A stretch of DNA of 55,034 bases from positions 1 through 55,034 of the forward strand of contig JAFGTS010000002.1 in NCBI GenBank assembly GCA_016933965.1, given 5' to 3'. The notes under the pieces were generated by a model. That model did no database searches, had not been told where the DNA came from, and saw only the letters and a list, made by a program, of their open reading frames with translations. Of this stretch, positions 8,369 through 16,156 are shown one piece after another; within the stretch, counting starts at the first letter, position 1, and the number at the start of each line of letters is the position of its first letter. Source of the DNA: Deltaproteobacteria bacterium. Lineage in GTDB: Bacteria; Desulfobacterota; Syntrophia; Syntrophales; UBA2210. The translations under genes were made by a program, and so were the position numbers.

Positions 8369-9799
8369 ATGTTTGCATCAATCAGTACGGAAGCGAAGGT
8401 CGGGTTGTTCATCCTGGTGGCGCTCATAATCCTGGCATACATGTCATTCCAGGTGGGAGAGCGCAGGATCGGATTCAAGAAAGGCTATGTGGTGAGCGCC
8501 ACGTTCGACAATGTGTCCGGTCTTGAGCGGGATGCGTCGGTCCGCATCGCCGGTGTGGAAGTAGGGCGGGTGCAGGAGATCATTCTGCTCGACGGCAAGG
8601 CGCGGGTGACCATGAGGATCATTCCGGAGGTCCGCCTCGAAAAGGATGCCCGGATACTCATCAAGGCATACGGGATCCTTGGTGACAAATATATCGAGAT
8701 CGTGTCGGGTTCCGCCGAGGAGGGCTATATCGGGGACGGCGGGGAGATCACCAAAGTGGAGCAGCAGGTCGACCTCGACAGGCTTCTGCGCGACCTGGGC
8801 GTGATCGCCGGGGATATCATGGCCATAACGGATTCCTTAAAACAGGTGATCGGCGGTGAGGAGGGGACGGCGAATCTTCGTGATATAGTCACCAACACCA
8901 GGAATTTGACCGATAACCTGAATCGTGTCGTCTCTGAGAACAGGGAAGAAGTGAACCAGATGATCGGTCGTCTGAACAATGCTTCCGAAAAGATGGAGAA
9001 GACCTTTACCGCCCTGAACGAGATAATGGACAGAATAAACCGTGGTGAGGGAACTATCGGAAAACTGGTGGAAGACGAACGGATCTTCGACAATCTGAAC
9101 GATACGGCGGCATCGCTCCGGGAGATAACGGACAAGATCAACCGGGGCGAGGGCAGCATCGGCAAGCTCGTCAATGATGACGAGACCGTGAACAACCTCA
9201 ACGCGGGCCTGAAGAGCATAGACAAAAGCATGGAGGGCATCAGTTCATACCTTTCCAAGGCGGAGCGGTTCCGGACATCCATCGGGTACCGGCATGAATA
9301 TCTCTTCGACGACGGTGATTCAAAGGGATACGTTGAACTGCGGATCAGCCCCCGGGAGGATAAATTTTACATTCTCGGTCTCGTTGCCGACCCACGGGGG
9401 CGGCGGACGGAAAAGGAGCGGTGGATAGACGGGAAGTACAGCGAGGAGGTAATCTGGGAAAAAGGCGGCCTTCTCTTCAACGCGCAGATTGGGAAGCGGT
9501 TCAAGGACATCGCCTTGCGGGGGGGATTGCTCGAGTCCACGGGCGGTTTCGGCATCGATCTTTTCACCCTCGATGATGATCTGAAATTCACGTTTGAGGC
9601 CTTTGATTTTGACAAGGACCGGAATCCGCACCTGAAAGCCTATGCCGGCTATCGCCTTTTTAAACATATCTTTCTCACGGCGGGCTGGGATGATTTTGTC
9701 AGCGACGAGGGGAACGAATCACCCTTCGCGGGAGTATCCATTCATTTCGACGATGATGATCTGAAATACATCATGAGCAGCGCGCCGCTTCCCAAATGA
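8369..9799 (+). CDS. mlaD: MCE (MlaD-type) protein with beta-rich C-terminal domain
   Basis: Periplasmic lipid-binding partner of MlaEF, 476 residues. One N-terminal membrane anchor (about 12-30) precedes a single MCE domain (about 38-118, with VSGLERDASVRIAGVEVGRV and IKAYGILGDKYIEI). Residues about 125-300 form a long helical stalk that repeats INRGEGTIGKLVEDE and INRGEGSIGKLVNDD. From about 305 to the end the sequence turns strongly beta: alternating aromatic and polar residues (YRHEYLFDDG, YVELRIS, AYAGYRLFKHIFLTAGWDDF). Such a pattern could be an outer-membrane or lipid-facing barrel. E. coli MlaD is only about 180 residues. The ribosome site upstream is weak. The function as MCE protein is firm; the barrel idea is inference. 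Confidence 0.88.
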   Translation: MFASISTEAKVGLFILVALIILAYMSFQVGERRIGFKKGYVVSATFDNVSGLERDASVRIAGVEVGRVQEIILLDGKARVTMRIIPEVRLEKDARILIKAYGILGDKYIEIVSGSAEEGYIGDGGEITKVEQQVDLDRLLRDLGVIAGDIMAITDSLKQVIGGEEGTANLRDIVTNTRNLTDNLNRVVSENREEVNQMIGRLNNASEKMEKTFTALNEIMDRINRGEGTIGKLVEDERIFDNLNDTAASLREITDKINRGEGSIGKLVNDDETVNNLNAGLKSIDKSMEGISSYLSKAERFRTSIGYRHEYLFDDGDSKGYVELRISPREDKFYILGLVADPRGRRTEKERWIDGKYSEEVIWEKGGLLFNAQIGKRFKDIALRGGLLESTGGFGIDLFTLDDDLKFTFEAFDFDKDRNPHLKAYAGYRLFKHIFLTAGWDDFVSDEGNESPFAGVSIHFDDDDLKYIMSSAPLPK

Positions 9800-9950
9800 C
9801 CGTATACGTGAGAGAACGGGAGCCGGGGGATATCCGTCCGCAGTGGAGAGAAGCGCCTGAAAAGGGTGTTGCGGTCAAGACGATACATCCTTGACAGGAA
9901 GGAAAAAATGAATATATTAGCCCCGGAACACCGGCGGACAGGGGTTCAAT

Positions 9951-10496
9951 ATGTATTTCAGCGTACCGGAGAAATCCACTGTGCAACGGTCCTTCGGCCA
10001 CGCCGAGAAGCTGGCCGAACGGTACTTCGTTCTGGGAAGCGGAGGAATCCGCTCGCTCCGTTATGAAGTACAGACTCTTGCCCACCTGAACGAGGCCGAG
10101 ATCCGGGAGGACGCCTTTGCCCATCTCTGCCGGTATTACTGCCGGAAAGAGGGGCGGGACGATCATCCCCATAATTATTATTTTTACAAGGTGTGCCTGC
10201 AGGATAACCGGATCCTCGACGCCGTAGAGAGAGGAAGCAGCTTTATAAAGCTCGGGCCGCTGATGCTGTACATCGCGCTCCACGAACTCGTTCATGTCGT
10301 GCGGTTTCACTCGGGCGACGTGGATTTCGATGCGTCCATGGAGGAAAAAATTCTCGAAGAGGACCGCGTCCACGGAATAACCCGGAACATCCTGCATCCG
10401 ATCGGTGATCCCGATGTCAACCTGGTGATCGACTGTTTTACCGAACGGTACCATGTGGGTGATATTTTCACGGTCGCGCCGGAGCAGAGAAACTGA
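9951..10496 (+). CDS. Conserved-looking protein with HExxH motif
   Basis: Small soluble protein of 181 residues that I do not recognise as a named family. The notable feature is HELVH at residues 111-115, preceded by a hydrophobic helix ([10 protein letters not shown]) and followed by acidic helices ([14 protein letters not shown]). That arrangement resembles the zinc-binding helix of metalloproteases, but no third zinc ligand can be fixed by eye. There is no signal peptide or membrane segment. AGGGG upstream supports the start. It sits 151 bases after mlaD and 32 bases before an FmdB-type zinc ribbon, possibly in one transcript. Zinc-dependent hydrolase is a reasonable guess only. Confidence 0.7.
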   Translation: MYFSVPEKSTVQRSFGHAEKLAERYFVLGSGGIRSLRYEVQTLAHLNEAEIREDAFAHLCRYYCRKEGRDDHPHNYYFYKVCLQDNRILDAVERGSSFIKLGPLMLYIALHELVHVVRFHSGDVDFDASMEEKILEEDRVHGITRNILHPIGDPDVNLVIDCFTERYHVGDIFTVAPEQRN

Positions 10497-10528
10497 GCGA
10501 AAAAGACCCTTTCGGAGGTTCGAAGGAT

Positions 10529-10813
10529 ATGCCCATATACGAGTATAAGTGCAGGAAATGCGGAAGGCAGTTCGAAATCCTGCAGAGCATTACCGATGAC
10601 GATGTAAAACGGTGCAAATACTGCAAAGGACCCGTGGACAAACTGATGTCCCTTTCTTCCTTTCATCTGAAGGGTTCGGGATGGTATGTCACGGACTACG
10701 GCGGAAAGAAGCCCTCGACCGGGGAAAAGTACGAAGAAACGTCCCCGTCAACTCCGAAAGAATCAAAGGAAACGTTGTCCCCGTCAGCGAAATCAGAAAA
10801 AACAGGGGAATAG
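10529..10813 (+). CDS. FmdB-family zinc ribbon protein
   Basis: Protein of 94 residues beginning [16 protein letters not shown], the hallmark of the FmdB/CxxC_CxxC_SSSS regulatory family. Two CxxC pairs (CRKCG at about 8-12 and CKYCK at about 31-35) should bind one zinc. Residues 40-60 carry the family [20 protein letters not shown] segment. The last 35 residues are a low-complexity Ser, Thr, Pro, Lys and Glu tail, common in this family. FmdB was first noticed near formamidase genes, but the biochemical role of most members is not established. GAAGGAT just upstream supports the start. Confidence 0.85.
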   Translation: MPIYEYKCRKCGRQFEILQSITDDDVKRCKYCKGPVDKLMSLSSFHLKGSGWYVTDYGGKKPSTGEKYEETSPSTPKESKETLSPSAKSEKTGE

Positions 10814-10873
10814 GCAAGTCATCAAGAGATAAGAGGCAGGTGGCCGTTACTGCATGATGCTTTCAGAAACGCA

Positions 10874-11098
10874 TCACTCGCGTGCCGCCTTCTCCAGCTC
10901 TTCGAGAAGCCGGTGCAAGTCGATACCGTGACGGCCGCACAATTCCGTTAATGTTTCAAACAGGGCGTTGCAGCAGATGCAGAATCCGGCCTGTTGGTCG
11001 TAGTTTCTGAAAACGGCCTCGGTGCCACGAAAGCGGTTCACCACGTCCAGGACCGTCATGTCAGCCAGGATCAATCTATCCTTCGTTTCCATCGTCAT
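10874..11098 (-). CDS. DUF1858-type small redox-disulfide protein
   Basis: Protein of 74 residues. The N-terminal LILADMTVLDVVNRF pattern and the central GFCICCNALFETL resemble DUF1858 proteins, which carry a CxxC pair thought to be redox active and often accompany anaerobic Fe-S or hybrid-cluster enzymes. The gene is the last of the leftward selenium operon. Its ATG overlaps the stop of the preceding gene by four bases (ATGA), so translation is probably coupled. A role in delivering or reducing selenium or sulfur species would fit the context but is inference. Confidence 0.75.
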   Translation of the reverse strand: MTMETKDRLILADMTVLDVVNRFRGTEAVFRNYDQQAGFCICCNALFETLTELCGRHGIDLHRLLEELEKAARE

Positions 11099-11961
11099 TT
11101 CCTTACTTCCATCAGGGCCTGACCCACCGCGGCGGGTATGTGTTCAATGAACTCGGCGATCTGTGTGGCCGGTGTGGGCCGCGTGAGGGAACCGGCGAGA
11201 CGGTTCGCCTTCATGGCGATAACCGCCGCTTTTTCCATCGGAACGGCGGCGTCTATCAGCGCAGATACAATCCCCGTCAGGGTATCGCCGGTGCCCCCCA
11301 TGGCTTCCAGAGCCTCCTCCACGGGATCGTCGACCGTGGCGATGATACCGCCGCCCTGTGCGAGATAGTCCCGCCTTCCCTTGACGATCAGGTGGCGGGC
11401 AGCGTTTCCGTGCGCGTACGCCCTGGCTATGAGGTCGGGTACACGGTTCTCGTCATGGAGGATGAAGCCCCTGGTGTAAAAGGGGTGAGGCGCCTGCTCG
11501 TCGGCGAGAAAGGCGAGCTCTCCCACATCGGGGGTGAAGAGGTCGTACAGCGAGGACATGCCGCTCATCTTTGCCGCATACATGAAGCCGGCATCGGCGA
11601 TAAGCCGTGGTTGTTGATGCAGGTTCCTGAGTACGCCTTGTAACTTTTCATGCCAGTGAAGAATGGGCTGGAGGTAATGAAGGGTCAGGGTGTCAAAGTG
11701 CGATCGCGGCAGTTCTTCCGTCAGACAGTGATAAAGTCTCCTGCTTCCCTTTCCCAGGCCGACGTCACCGACAAGAAAAGCGGTCGGACCCGGGTGTCCC
11801 AGCACGCGGGCCGTCTGAACGGCCGCGGCTATTAGAGCGGGTGTTCCCCGGTTGACGTGGACCGTTCTGCCGCACAGGGTGATCGTATCGCCGTTGAGAA
11901 GCGCCTCTCCCCTGACGAGGGGAAAGTCTTCTTCCGGCACCGTTCCCGCTATTCCGAGCAC
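11095..11961 (-). CDS. YjeF C-terminal / NnrD-like carbohydrate-kinase-fold protein
   Basis: Protein of 288 residues related to ADP/ATP-dependent NAD(P)H-hydrate dehydratases of the ribokinase-like fold. The recognisable parts are TPDVGELAFL (about 140-150), the strand-loop LIVKGRRDYLAQGGG, and the anion-hole signature GGTGDTLTGIVSALI (about 222-236), followed by AANRLAG-like helix sequence. The N-terminal third is divergent, so repair of hydrated NADH is not certain. It starts with GTG inside the end of the DUF3343 gene (13-base overlap) and overlaps the DUF1858 gene by four bases, so it is an integral member of the selenium operon. A kinase or dehydratase acting on a selenium-linked metabolite is possible. 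Confidence 0.75.
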   Translation of the reverse strand: MLGIAGTVPEEDFPLVRGEALLNGDTITLCGRTVHVNRGTPALIAAAVQTARVLGHPGPTAFLVGDVGLGKGSRRLYHCLTEELPRSHFDTLTLHYLQPILHWHEKLQGVLRNLHQQPRLIADAGFMYAAKMSGMSSLYDLFTPDVGELAFLADEQAPHPFYTRGFILHDENRVPDLIARAYAHGNAARHLIVKGRRDYLAQGGGIIATVDDPVEEALEAMGGTGDTLTGIVSALIDAAVPMEKAAVIAMKANRLAGSLTRPTPATQIAEFIEHIPAAVGQALMEVRK

Positions 11962-12509
11962 CGCCGCAGGACCTCCTCATAAGCGAGCTGCAGGGCGTAC
12001 CCGCAGAGAGTATGGCCGATATCGCCCGGACGGGGGGCTTCCCTGAGAGCATGCCCGACCATGGCGCAGGCAAGATAGGGCACGTCCGGACATCCTCCGC
12101 CGGATATGTTGACGATCTGTTGCGTGTTCTTGTCCACGGTCAGTTTCATGTTCGCCGCCCGGACCATCAGGTATTTACCGAAATCCTTCACATGAAAAAG
12201 ATCGACCGGACGCAGCAATGGACCAGTCACGGGCACGACTTCAAGGGGAGGGATATTGACCCTTTTGAGAGATCGGACGATATTGAGTTCCTCGATAAGG
12301 GGGAATTCGATCACCAAGTCGCAACCGCGCTGAACTTCAGGGGGTGGACCCATGACCCGGATGTCCCAACCGTCCTTCTTCAGCAGGGTTTCGGCCTGGA
12401 TGACCTCGCTGGTGTTTTCAAACAGAAGGATCCCCCGATCCCCGTTCCGGGAAGAATGTTCCCTCTTTTCCGCCTGCCCGCTTTTTTTGAAAAGACCGAA
12501 GATCGCCAC
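11949..12509 (-). CDS. DUF3343 (Se/S carrier-like) protein
   Basis: Protein of 186 residues. Residues about 25-95 (ILLFENTSEVIQAETLLKKDGW, then a conserved RGCDLVIEF) match the DUF3343 putative selenium/sulfur carrier domain. The C-terminal half is a second domain with GGGCPDVPYLACAMVG, which adds two cysteines absent from stand-alone DUF3343 proteins. The gene begins with GTG two bases after the yedF-like stop and overlaps the next gene. Members of this family occur beside selD and yedE, so a role in handling reduced selenium is likely from context. The exact reaction is not known. Confidence 0.82.
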   Translation of the reverse strand: MAIFGLFKKSGQAEKREHSSRNGDRGILLFENTSEVIQAETLLKKDGWDIRVMGPPPEVQRGCDLVIEFPLIEELNIVRSLKRVNIPPLEVVPVTGPLLRPVDLFHVKDFGKYLMVRAANMKLTVDKNTQQIVNISGGGCPDVPYLACAMVGHALREAPRPGDIGHTLCGYALQLAYEEVLRRCSE

Positions 12510-12511
12510 GA

Positions 12512-12730
12512 TCAGTCCTTTTTGATGATGACTTTATAGCCGCTTCCGTCTTCCACCACGTCGGCTATCGTCCATCCCTGGTGTTCCGCCGCGCGACTTA
12601 CGTTCTCTCTGGACGTGTCCGTGTCGACCAGAACTTCCAATTCACGTTCATTGCCGGCCTTGATCTCATCCAGCGTCATGATGACCGGCTGGGGGCAGGA
12701 AAGTCCCCTGGCATCGACAACTTTACTCAT
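12512..12730 (-). CDS. yedF: TusA/YedF-family sulfurtransferase-like protein
   Basis: Protein of 72 residues with the TusA-fold signature DARGLSCPQPVIMTLDEI; the cysteine of CPxP (about residue 12) is the expected persulfide or perselenide carrier. TusA homologues pass sulfur to partner proteins, and the form found beside selD and yedE is regarded as selenium-related. It lies 15 bases after yedE and two bases before the DUF3343 gene. AAGGAG seven bases upstream supports the ATG. Here it is the short single-domain form. Confidence 0.88.
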   Translation of the reverse strand: MSKVVDARGLSCPQPVIMTLDEIKAGNERELEVLVDTDTSRENVSRAAEHQGWTIADVVEDGSGYKVIIKKD

Positions 12731-12745
12731 AGCCGTTCTCCTTCT

Positions 12746-13840
12746 TCATGCGATTCGTTTTCTCATGGTGAACCCGATAAAGAGACACACCGCAAAACCG
12801 ATGATGACGGCCTGGATACCGTATGGACCGACACCGTTCGGTGAGCTTGCCAGGCCGAAATTATGCGCGAATGCCGCACCGACGATCATGCCCAGTACGA
12901 ACACGGCCGCGTCGCCGTCTCCTTCACCGGCCATGAAAAGCTGGCGGCCGGGGCACCCTCCGGCAAGGCAGAAGGCAAGACCGGCGAGGGCCATGCCGGC
13001 GAAGTTCCAGAGGCCCATCGTATGTGCCACCGGTTGTCCCTGAAAACCGGGATGGAACTGGCCGACGATGAGGTTCGTCACGAAGGCCGCCACGATCAGA
13101 GCGAGAAATCCCGACAGGAGGTGTGTCTGCCGGAAGATGATGAAGTCCCGGATGGCTCCCATGGTACAGAACCGGCTTCGCTGCGCGAGGAACCCGATCA
13201 GGAGCCCCACCCCGAGCGACACGGGAAGCGCCGCGTGCATGGCTCCCGGTCCCTTCAGGCTGTAAAAGAAAACGCCGTTCCTGTCCTGACCGGCGACCTG
13301 GGGAAATATGAGCATGAGCGCCAGAAAACCCAGCATGATCAGGGGGAGCATCCATCCCGCCGACGCATGGGTCTTTTGTGTCCGTCCCAGGTTGTAACCG
13401 CTTTTCAGGAAGAGGGTGCCGATCCAGATACCGAAGATGAGCCCCAGGAGGCCGGGTATGGCGTTGCCGTCGCCGCCGGCAAGCCGCAGGGCGGCCCGCC
13501 AGGGGCAGCCGAGAAATACCAGGGCGCCGATCATAGCAAACGCTCCCAGGACGAACCGGACGATCGGGGCGGAGCCGAGACGGGGACGGAATTCCTTGAA
13601 CAGGTATGCCGCGGCCAGCGCCCCGAGAACAAAACCGATGATCTCAGGCCTCATGAACTGGACGACGGCGGCCCGGTGCAAACCGAGGGCCCCCGCGATA
13701 TCACGTTCGAAGCAGGCTACGCAGATCCCCATATTGCCGGGATTGCCCAGTTTCTGGAGGAGTGCGGCCAGGATCCCGATGAGAATACCAACGCCGATGA
13801 TGCCCCAGCGGCCGGCGAAAAAATTTTTCATCCCTTTCAT
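12746..13840 (-). CDS. yedE: YedE-type putative selenium transporter
   Basis: Integral membrane protein of 364 residues with about ten hydrophobic segments, of the YeeE/YedE family. The chain is an internal duplication: one half carries LGCPWRAALRLAGGDGNA and the other AGGCPGRQLFMAGEGDGDA, so each has the conserved GCPxR cysteine near a GxGD segment. Related YeeE imports thiosulfate through such cysteines; the yedE branch next to selD is predicted to move a selenium compound. AAGGAG seven bases before the ATG supports the start. The 148 bases upstream, between selD and yedE, are very AT-rich and could hold a second promoter. Confidence 0.88.
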   Translation of the reverse strand: MKGMKNFFAGRWGIIGVGILIGILAALLQKLGNPGNMGICVACFERDIAGALGLHRAAVVQFMRPEIIGFVLGALAAAYLFKEFRPRLGSAPIVRFVLGAFAMIGALVFLGCPWRAALRLAGGDGNAIPGLLGLIFGIWIGTLFLKSGYNLGRTQKTHASAGWMLPLIMLGFLALMLIFPQVAGQDRNGVFFYSLKGPGAMHAALPVSLGVGLLIGFLAQRSRFCTMGAIRDFIIFRQTHLLSGFLALIVAAFVTNLIVGQFHPGFQGQPVAHTMGLWNFAGMALAGLAFCLAGGCPGRQLFMAGEGDGDAAVFVLGMIVGAAFAHNFGLASSPNGVGPYGIQAVIIGFAVCLFIGFTMRKRIA

Positions 13841-13988
13841 TCATCCGCTCCTTTCGGTGAGTTCTGTTACAGCAGGAACCTTCAGGATCAATGGAACGGA
13901 TGCCATATATATGTAAATATATAATAAGTCCAATTCTTTATATGAATAATTAAATGAAAGGTATTCAGTGTAAAACTATTTGAAATAC

Positions 13989-15041
13989 TTACAGAACGAT
14001 GATTTCCCCCGGCGGTTCCTGCACCACATCACCGATGATAGATGCATCTCTTATTCCCTCGGAACGCATGCGGGCGACAAGCGTTTCCGCCTCCTCGGGA
14101 GAAAGTGAAACGAGGAGTCCTCCCGAGGTCTGAGGGTCGAACATGACGTCGACCATCCAGCCGGGACAGTCAGGGCCCTTTTCGATCATGGGCAACCGGA
14201 ATTTCCTGTTGCAGTTCAATCCGCCGGGAATGATGCCCATCTCGACGAAGGGGCGGACATCCTCAAAGAAGGGAACCGACGAAGAACGGATGACCATGCC
14301 CACGGTGCATCCCTCGATCATTTCAGAGGCATGACCCAGGAGGCCGAACCCGGTAACATCCGTGCAGGCATGAACGGTGGAGCATTCGGCGATAAGCTCC
14401 GCAGCCCTCTTGTTCAGGGTGACCATGCATTCCACCGATCTCTCGACCAGTTCGTCACTTGCCATTCCCGCCTTCAGCGCCGTGTTGATGATCCCCGTGC
14501 CGAGGGGCTTGGTAAGTATCAGCGAATCGCCGGCCCTGGCCCCCCGGTTGAGGAGGACCCGGTCGGGATGGACGGTCCCCGTTACGGAGAGGCCGTATTT
14601 CAGTTCATCGTCTTCCACGCTGTGACCGCCCACGAGTATGACGCCCGCCTCGCGCATCTTGGCAAGGCCGCCCCGGAGGATCTCGTGCAGAACGGAAATG
14701 TCCATGGTCTTGATGGGGAAACAGATGATGTTCATCGCCGTCAGCGCCGTGCCGCCCATGGCATAGACGTCGGAAAGGGCGTTGGCCGCGGCGACCAGGC
14801 CGAATGTGTAAGGATCATCGACAATGGGGGTAAAGAAATCCAGCGTCTGGATCAGGGCCAGCTCATCGCTCAGTTTATAGACCCCGGCGTCGTCGCAGTG
14901 CTCGATACCTGCGATGAGATTGGGATCTGTGATCAGCGGAAGACCGCAGAGCGCCTGGTTCAGGTCACCCGGACCTATTTTGCAGGCTCACCCGGCACCG
15001 CTGACCATCTCGGTCAACCTGATCTTCTTTTCTTCTCCCAT
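13989..15041 (-). CDS. selD: Selenide, water dikinase (SelD), selenocysteine-containing
   Basis: Makes selenophosphate from selenide and ATP, the selenium donor for selenocysteine. The full gene of 350 residues is read only if the in-frame TGA at 14990-14988 is decoded as selenocysteine. The ATG at 15041 follows GAAGGA, and residues 13-21 read VSGAGUACK, with Sec18 aligning with the active-site Cys17 of E. coli SelD. Upstream of the UGA the frame encodes MGEEKKIRLTEM, and downstream the family motifs continue: DAGVYKL, DFFTPIVDDPY, NALSDVYAMGG, VGGHSVEDDELKYG and DVTGFGLLGHA. A conventional call would wrongly begin at 14759 and lose the catalytic N-terminus. It leads the leftward selenium operon and is divergent from the LysR gene. 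Confidence 0.95.
14962..14990 (-). promoter_or_regulatory. Sec codon and candidate bSECIS hairpin of selD
   Basis: The UGA (14990-14988) is followed after 11 bases by a five-base-pair stem AGGTC/GACCT closing a CGGGT loop (14976-14962). The position, just 3' of the UGA and inside the coding region, and the G-rich apical loop fit bacterial SECIS elements that recruit SelB. The stem is short, so folding support is moderate. Confidence 0.65.
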
Positions 15042-15143
15042 ATGAGTTCCTTCTTCTCTCGGGTACTTCTGAAACGACCCGCGAATTATTGGACACATCG
15101 CGGAACCTCATGACCAATAGCCGAAGGGAAAGAATAAGTCAAA

Positions 15144-15177
15144 TTCATAATAGTAATAACTTGCTGTTGATTATGAA
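15144..15177. promoter_or_regulatory. Candidate operator between selD and LysR gene
   Basis: The 161-base divergent spacer contains an eight-base inverted repeat, TTCATAAT (15144-15151) and ATTATGAA (15170-15177), separated by 18 bases. LysR proteins usually bind AT-rich dyads in the spacer between their own gene and a divergent target, so this is the best candidate. Binding is inference. Confidence 0.45.
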
Positions 15178-15202
15178 CCGCGGATATGATAGGTACACTG
15201 TC

Positions 15203-16156
15203 ATGAAATTCACTCCCATGAACAGTGTCACCCTGCAGCAGCTCCAGGCCCTGGTGTGTCTCGCGGAAGAGCGGAGTTTCAGCCGGGCCGCGGTCGTGAT
15301 GAGACTCTCGCAGCCCTCGTTGACGAAGCATATCAGGAATCTCGAGGATACCCTCTCGGCGACCCTGGTGGACAGGCGAACCCATGGGATCACCCTGACG
15401 CCGGAGGGAAAAATACTGACGGAGCATGCGAAGCGCCTCTTCAAGCTGCTCGATGAGGCGGCTGAAAAGATCGAGCGGGCCCGTGACAGCGAAGCCGGCT
15501 GTATTGAGGCAGCCGCCAGCACAATCCCGGCCACATATATTCTTCCCCGCCTGATCCCGCTCTTCAGGGAGCGCTATCCCGGTATCAACTGTTACATCAG
15601 GACAGGCGACAGTGACGGGGTCATTGACATGATCCTGAACGAGGAGGCCCAGGTGGGTTTCATCGGAAAGGGGATCGAGCACCGGAAACTCGTTGCAAAA
15701 CCGCTCTGGAAGGACCGGCTGGTGCTGGTCGTCCCCAGCCGTCACCGGTGGCGAGGAAAAAAGAAGGTATCGTTGGAAGAAATACTCTCGGAACCGTTCG
15801 TCGCACGGGAACGGGGGTCGGCGACGAGGGCGATAACGGAGGAGTATCTGCTGGCCCGCCGGGGCGTTGATATGTCACGGTTCAACGTCGTGTGCGAGCT
15901 GGGCAGTTCAGAGGCGGTGAAAGAGGCCGTCATTTCCGGCATGGGGGTATCGATCATTTCGATCCATGCCGTACGGCGCGATATCGAGACATCCAATCTT
16001 TTTGAGGTTCCTCTTGAGGACTGCGCCATCGAGCGGGATTTTCACGTCATTTATCTGAAGCAGTTCATGCCTCAGAAGTATCACACGCTGTTTCTCGACT
16101 TTCTTGAAAGGGAACCGGTAAGCAGGCACTATGGAGAAGATAATTCGTTACGTTAG
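15203..16156 (+). CDS. LysR-family regulator, selenium-metabolism-associated type
   Basis: LysR-type transcription factor of 317 residues. The N-terminal winged helix is clear (LQQLQALVCLAEERSFSRAA, then SQPSLTKHIRNLE as recognition helix), followed by a periplasmic-binding-like effector domain (about 95-305). The position divergent from selD matches a known group of LysR proteins that accompany selenium genes, so it probably controls the selD-yedE operon, perhaps sensing a selenium compound. I placed the start at 15203 (MKFTPMNSVTL) because the sequence further upstream is non-conserved and the intergenic dyad would otherwise be coding. The stop overlaps the start of thrC by 26 bases. Confidence 0.88.
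   Translation: MKFTPMNSVTLQQLQALVCLAEERSFSRAAVVMRLSQPSLTKHIRNLEDTLSATLVDRRTHGITLTPEGKILTEHAKRLFKLLDEAAEKIERARDSEAGCIEAAASTIPATYILPRLIPLFRERYPGINCYIRTGDSDGVIDMILNEEAQVGFIGKGIEHRKLVAKPLWKDRLVLVVPSRHRWRGKKKVSLEEILSEPFVARERGSATRAITEEYLLARRGVDMSRFNVVCELGSSEAVKEAVISGMGVSIISIHAVRRDIETSNLFEVPLEDCAIERDFHVIYLKQFMPQKYHTLFLDFLEREPVSRHYGEDNSLR

Noticed and set aside
12863-13924. 353-codon plus-strand frame opposite yedE
   Set aside because: Antisense to a membrane protein with conserved cysteines; the translated product is hydrophilic and without motifs.
13989-14759. A truncated SelD starting at 14759
   Set aside because: The frame continues upstream through a TGA with the conserved catalytic N-terminus, so this is a recoded gene and not a fragment.
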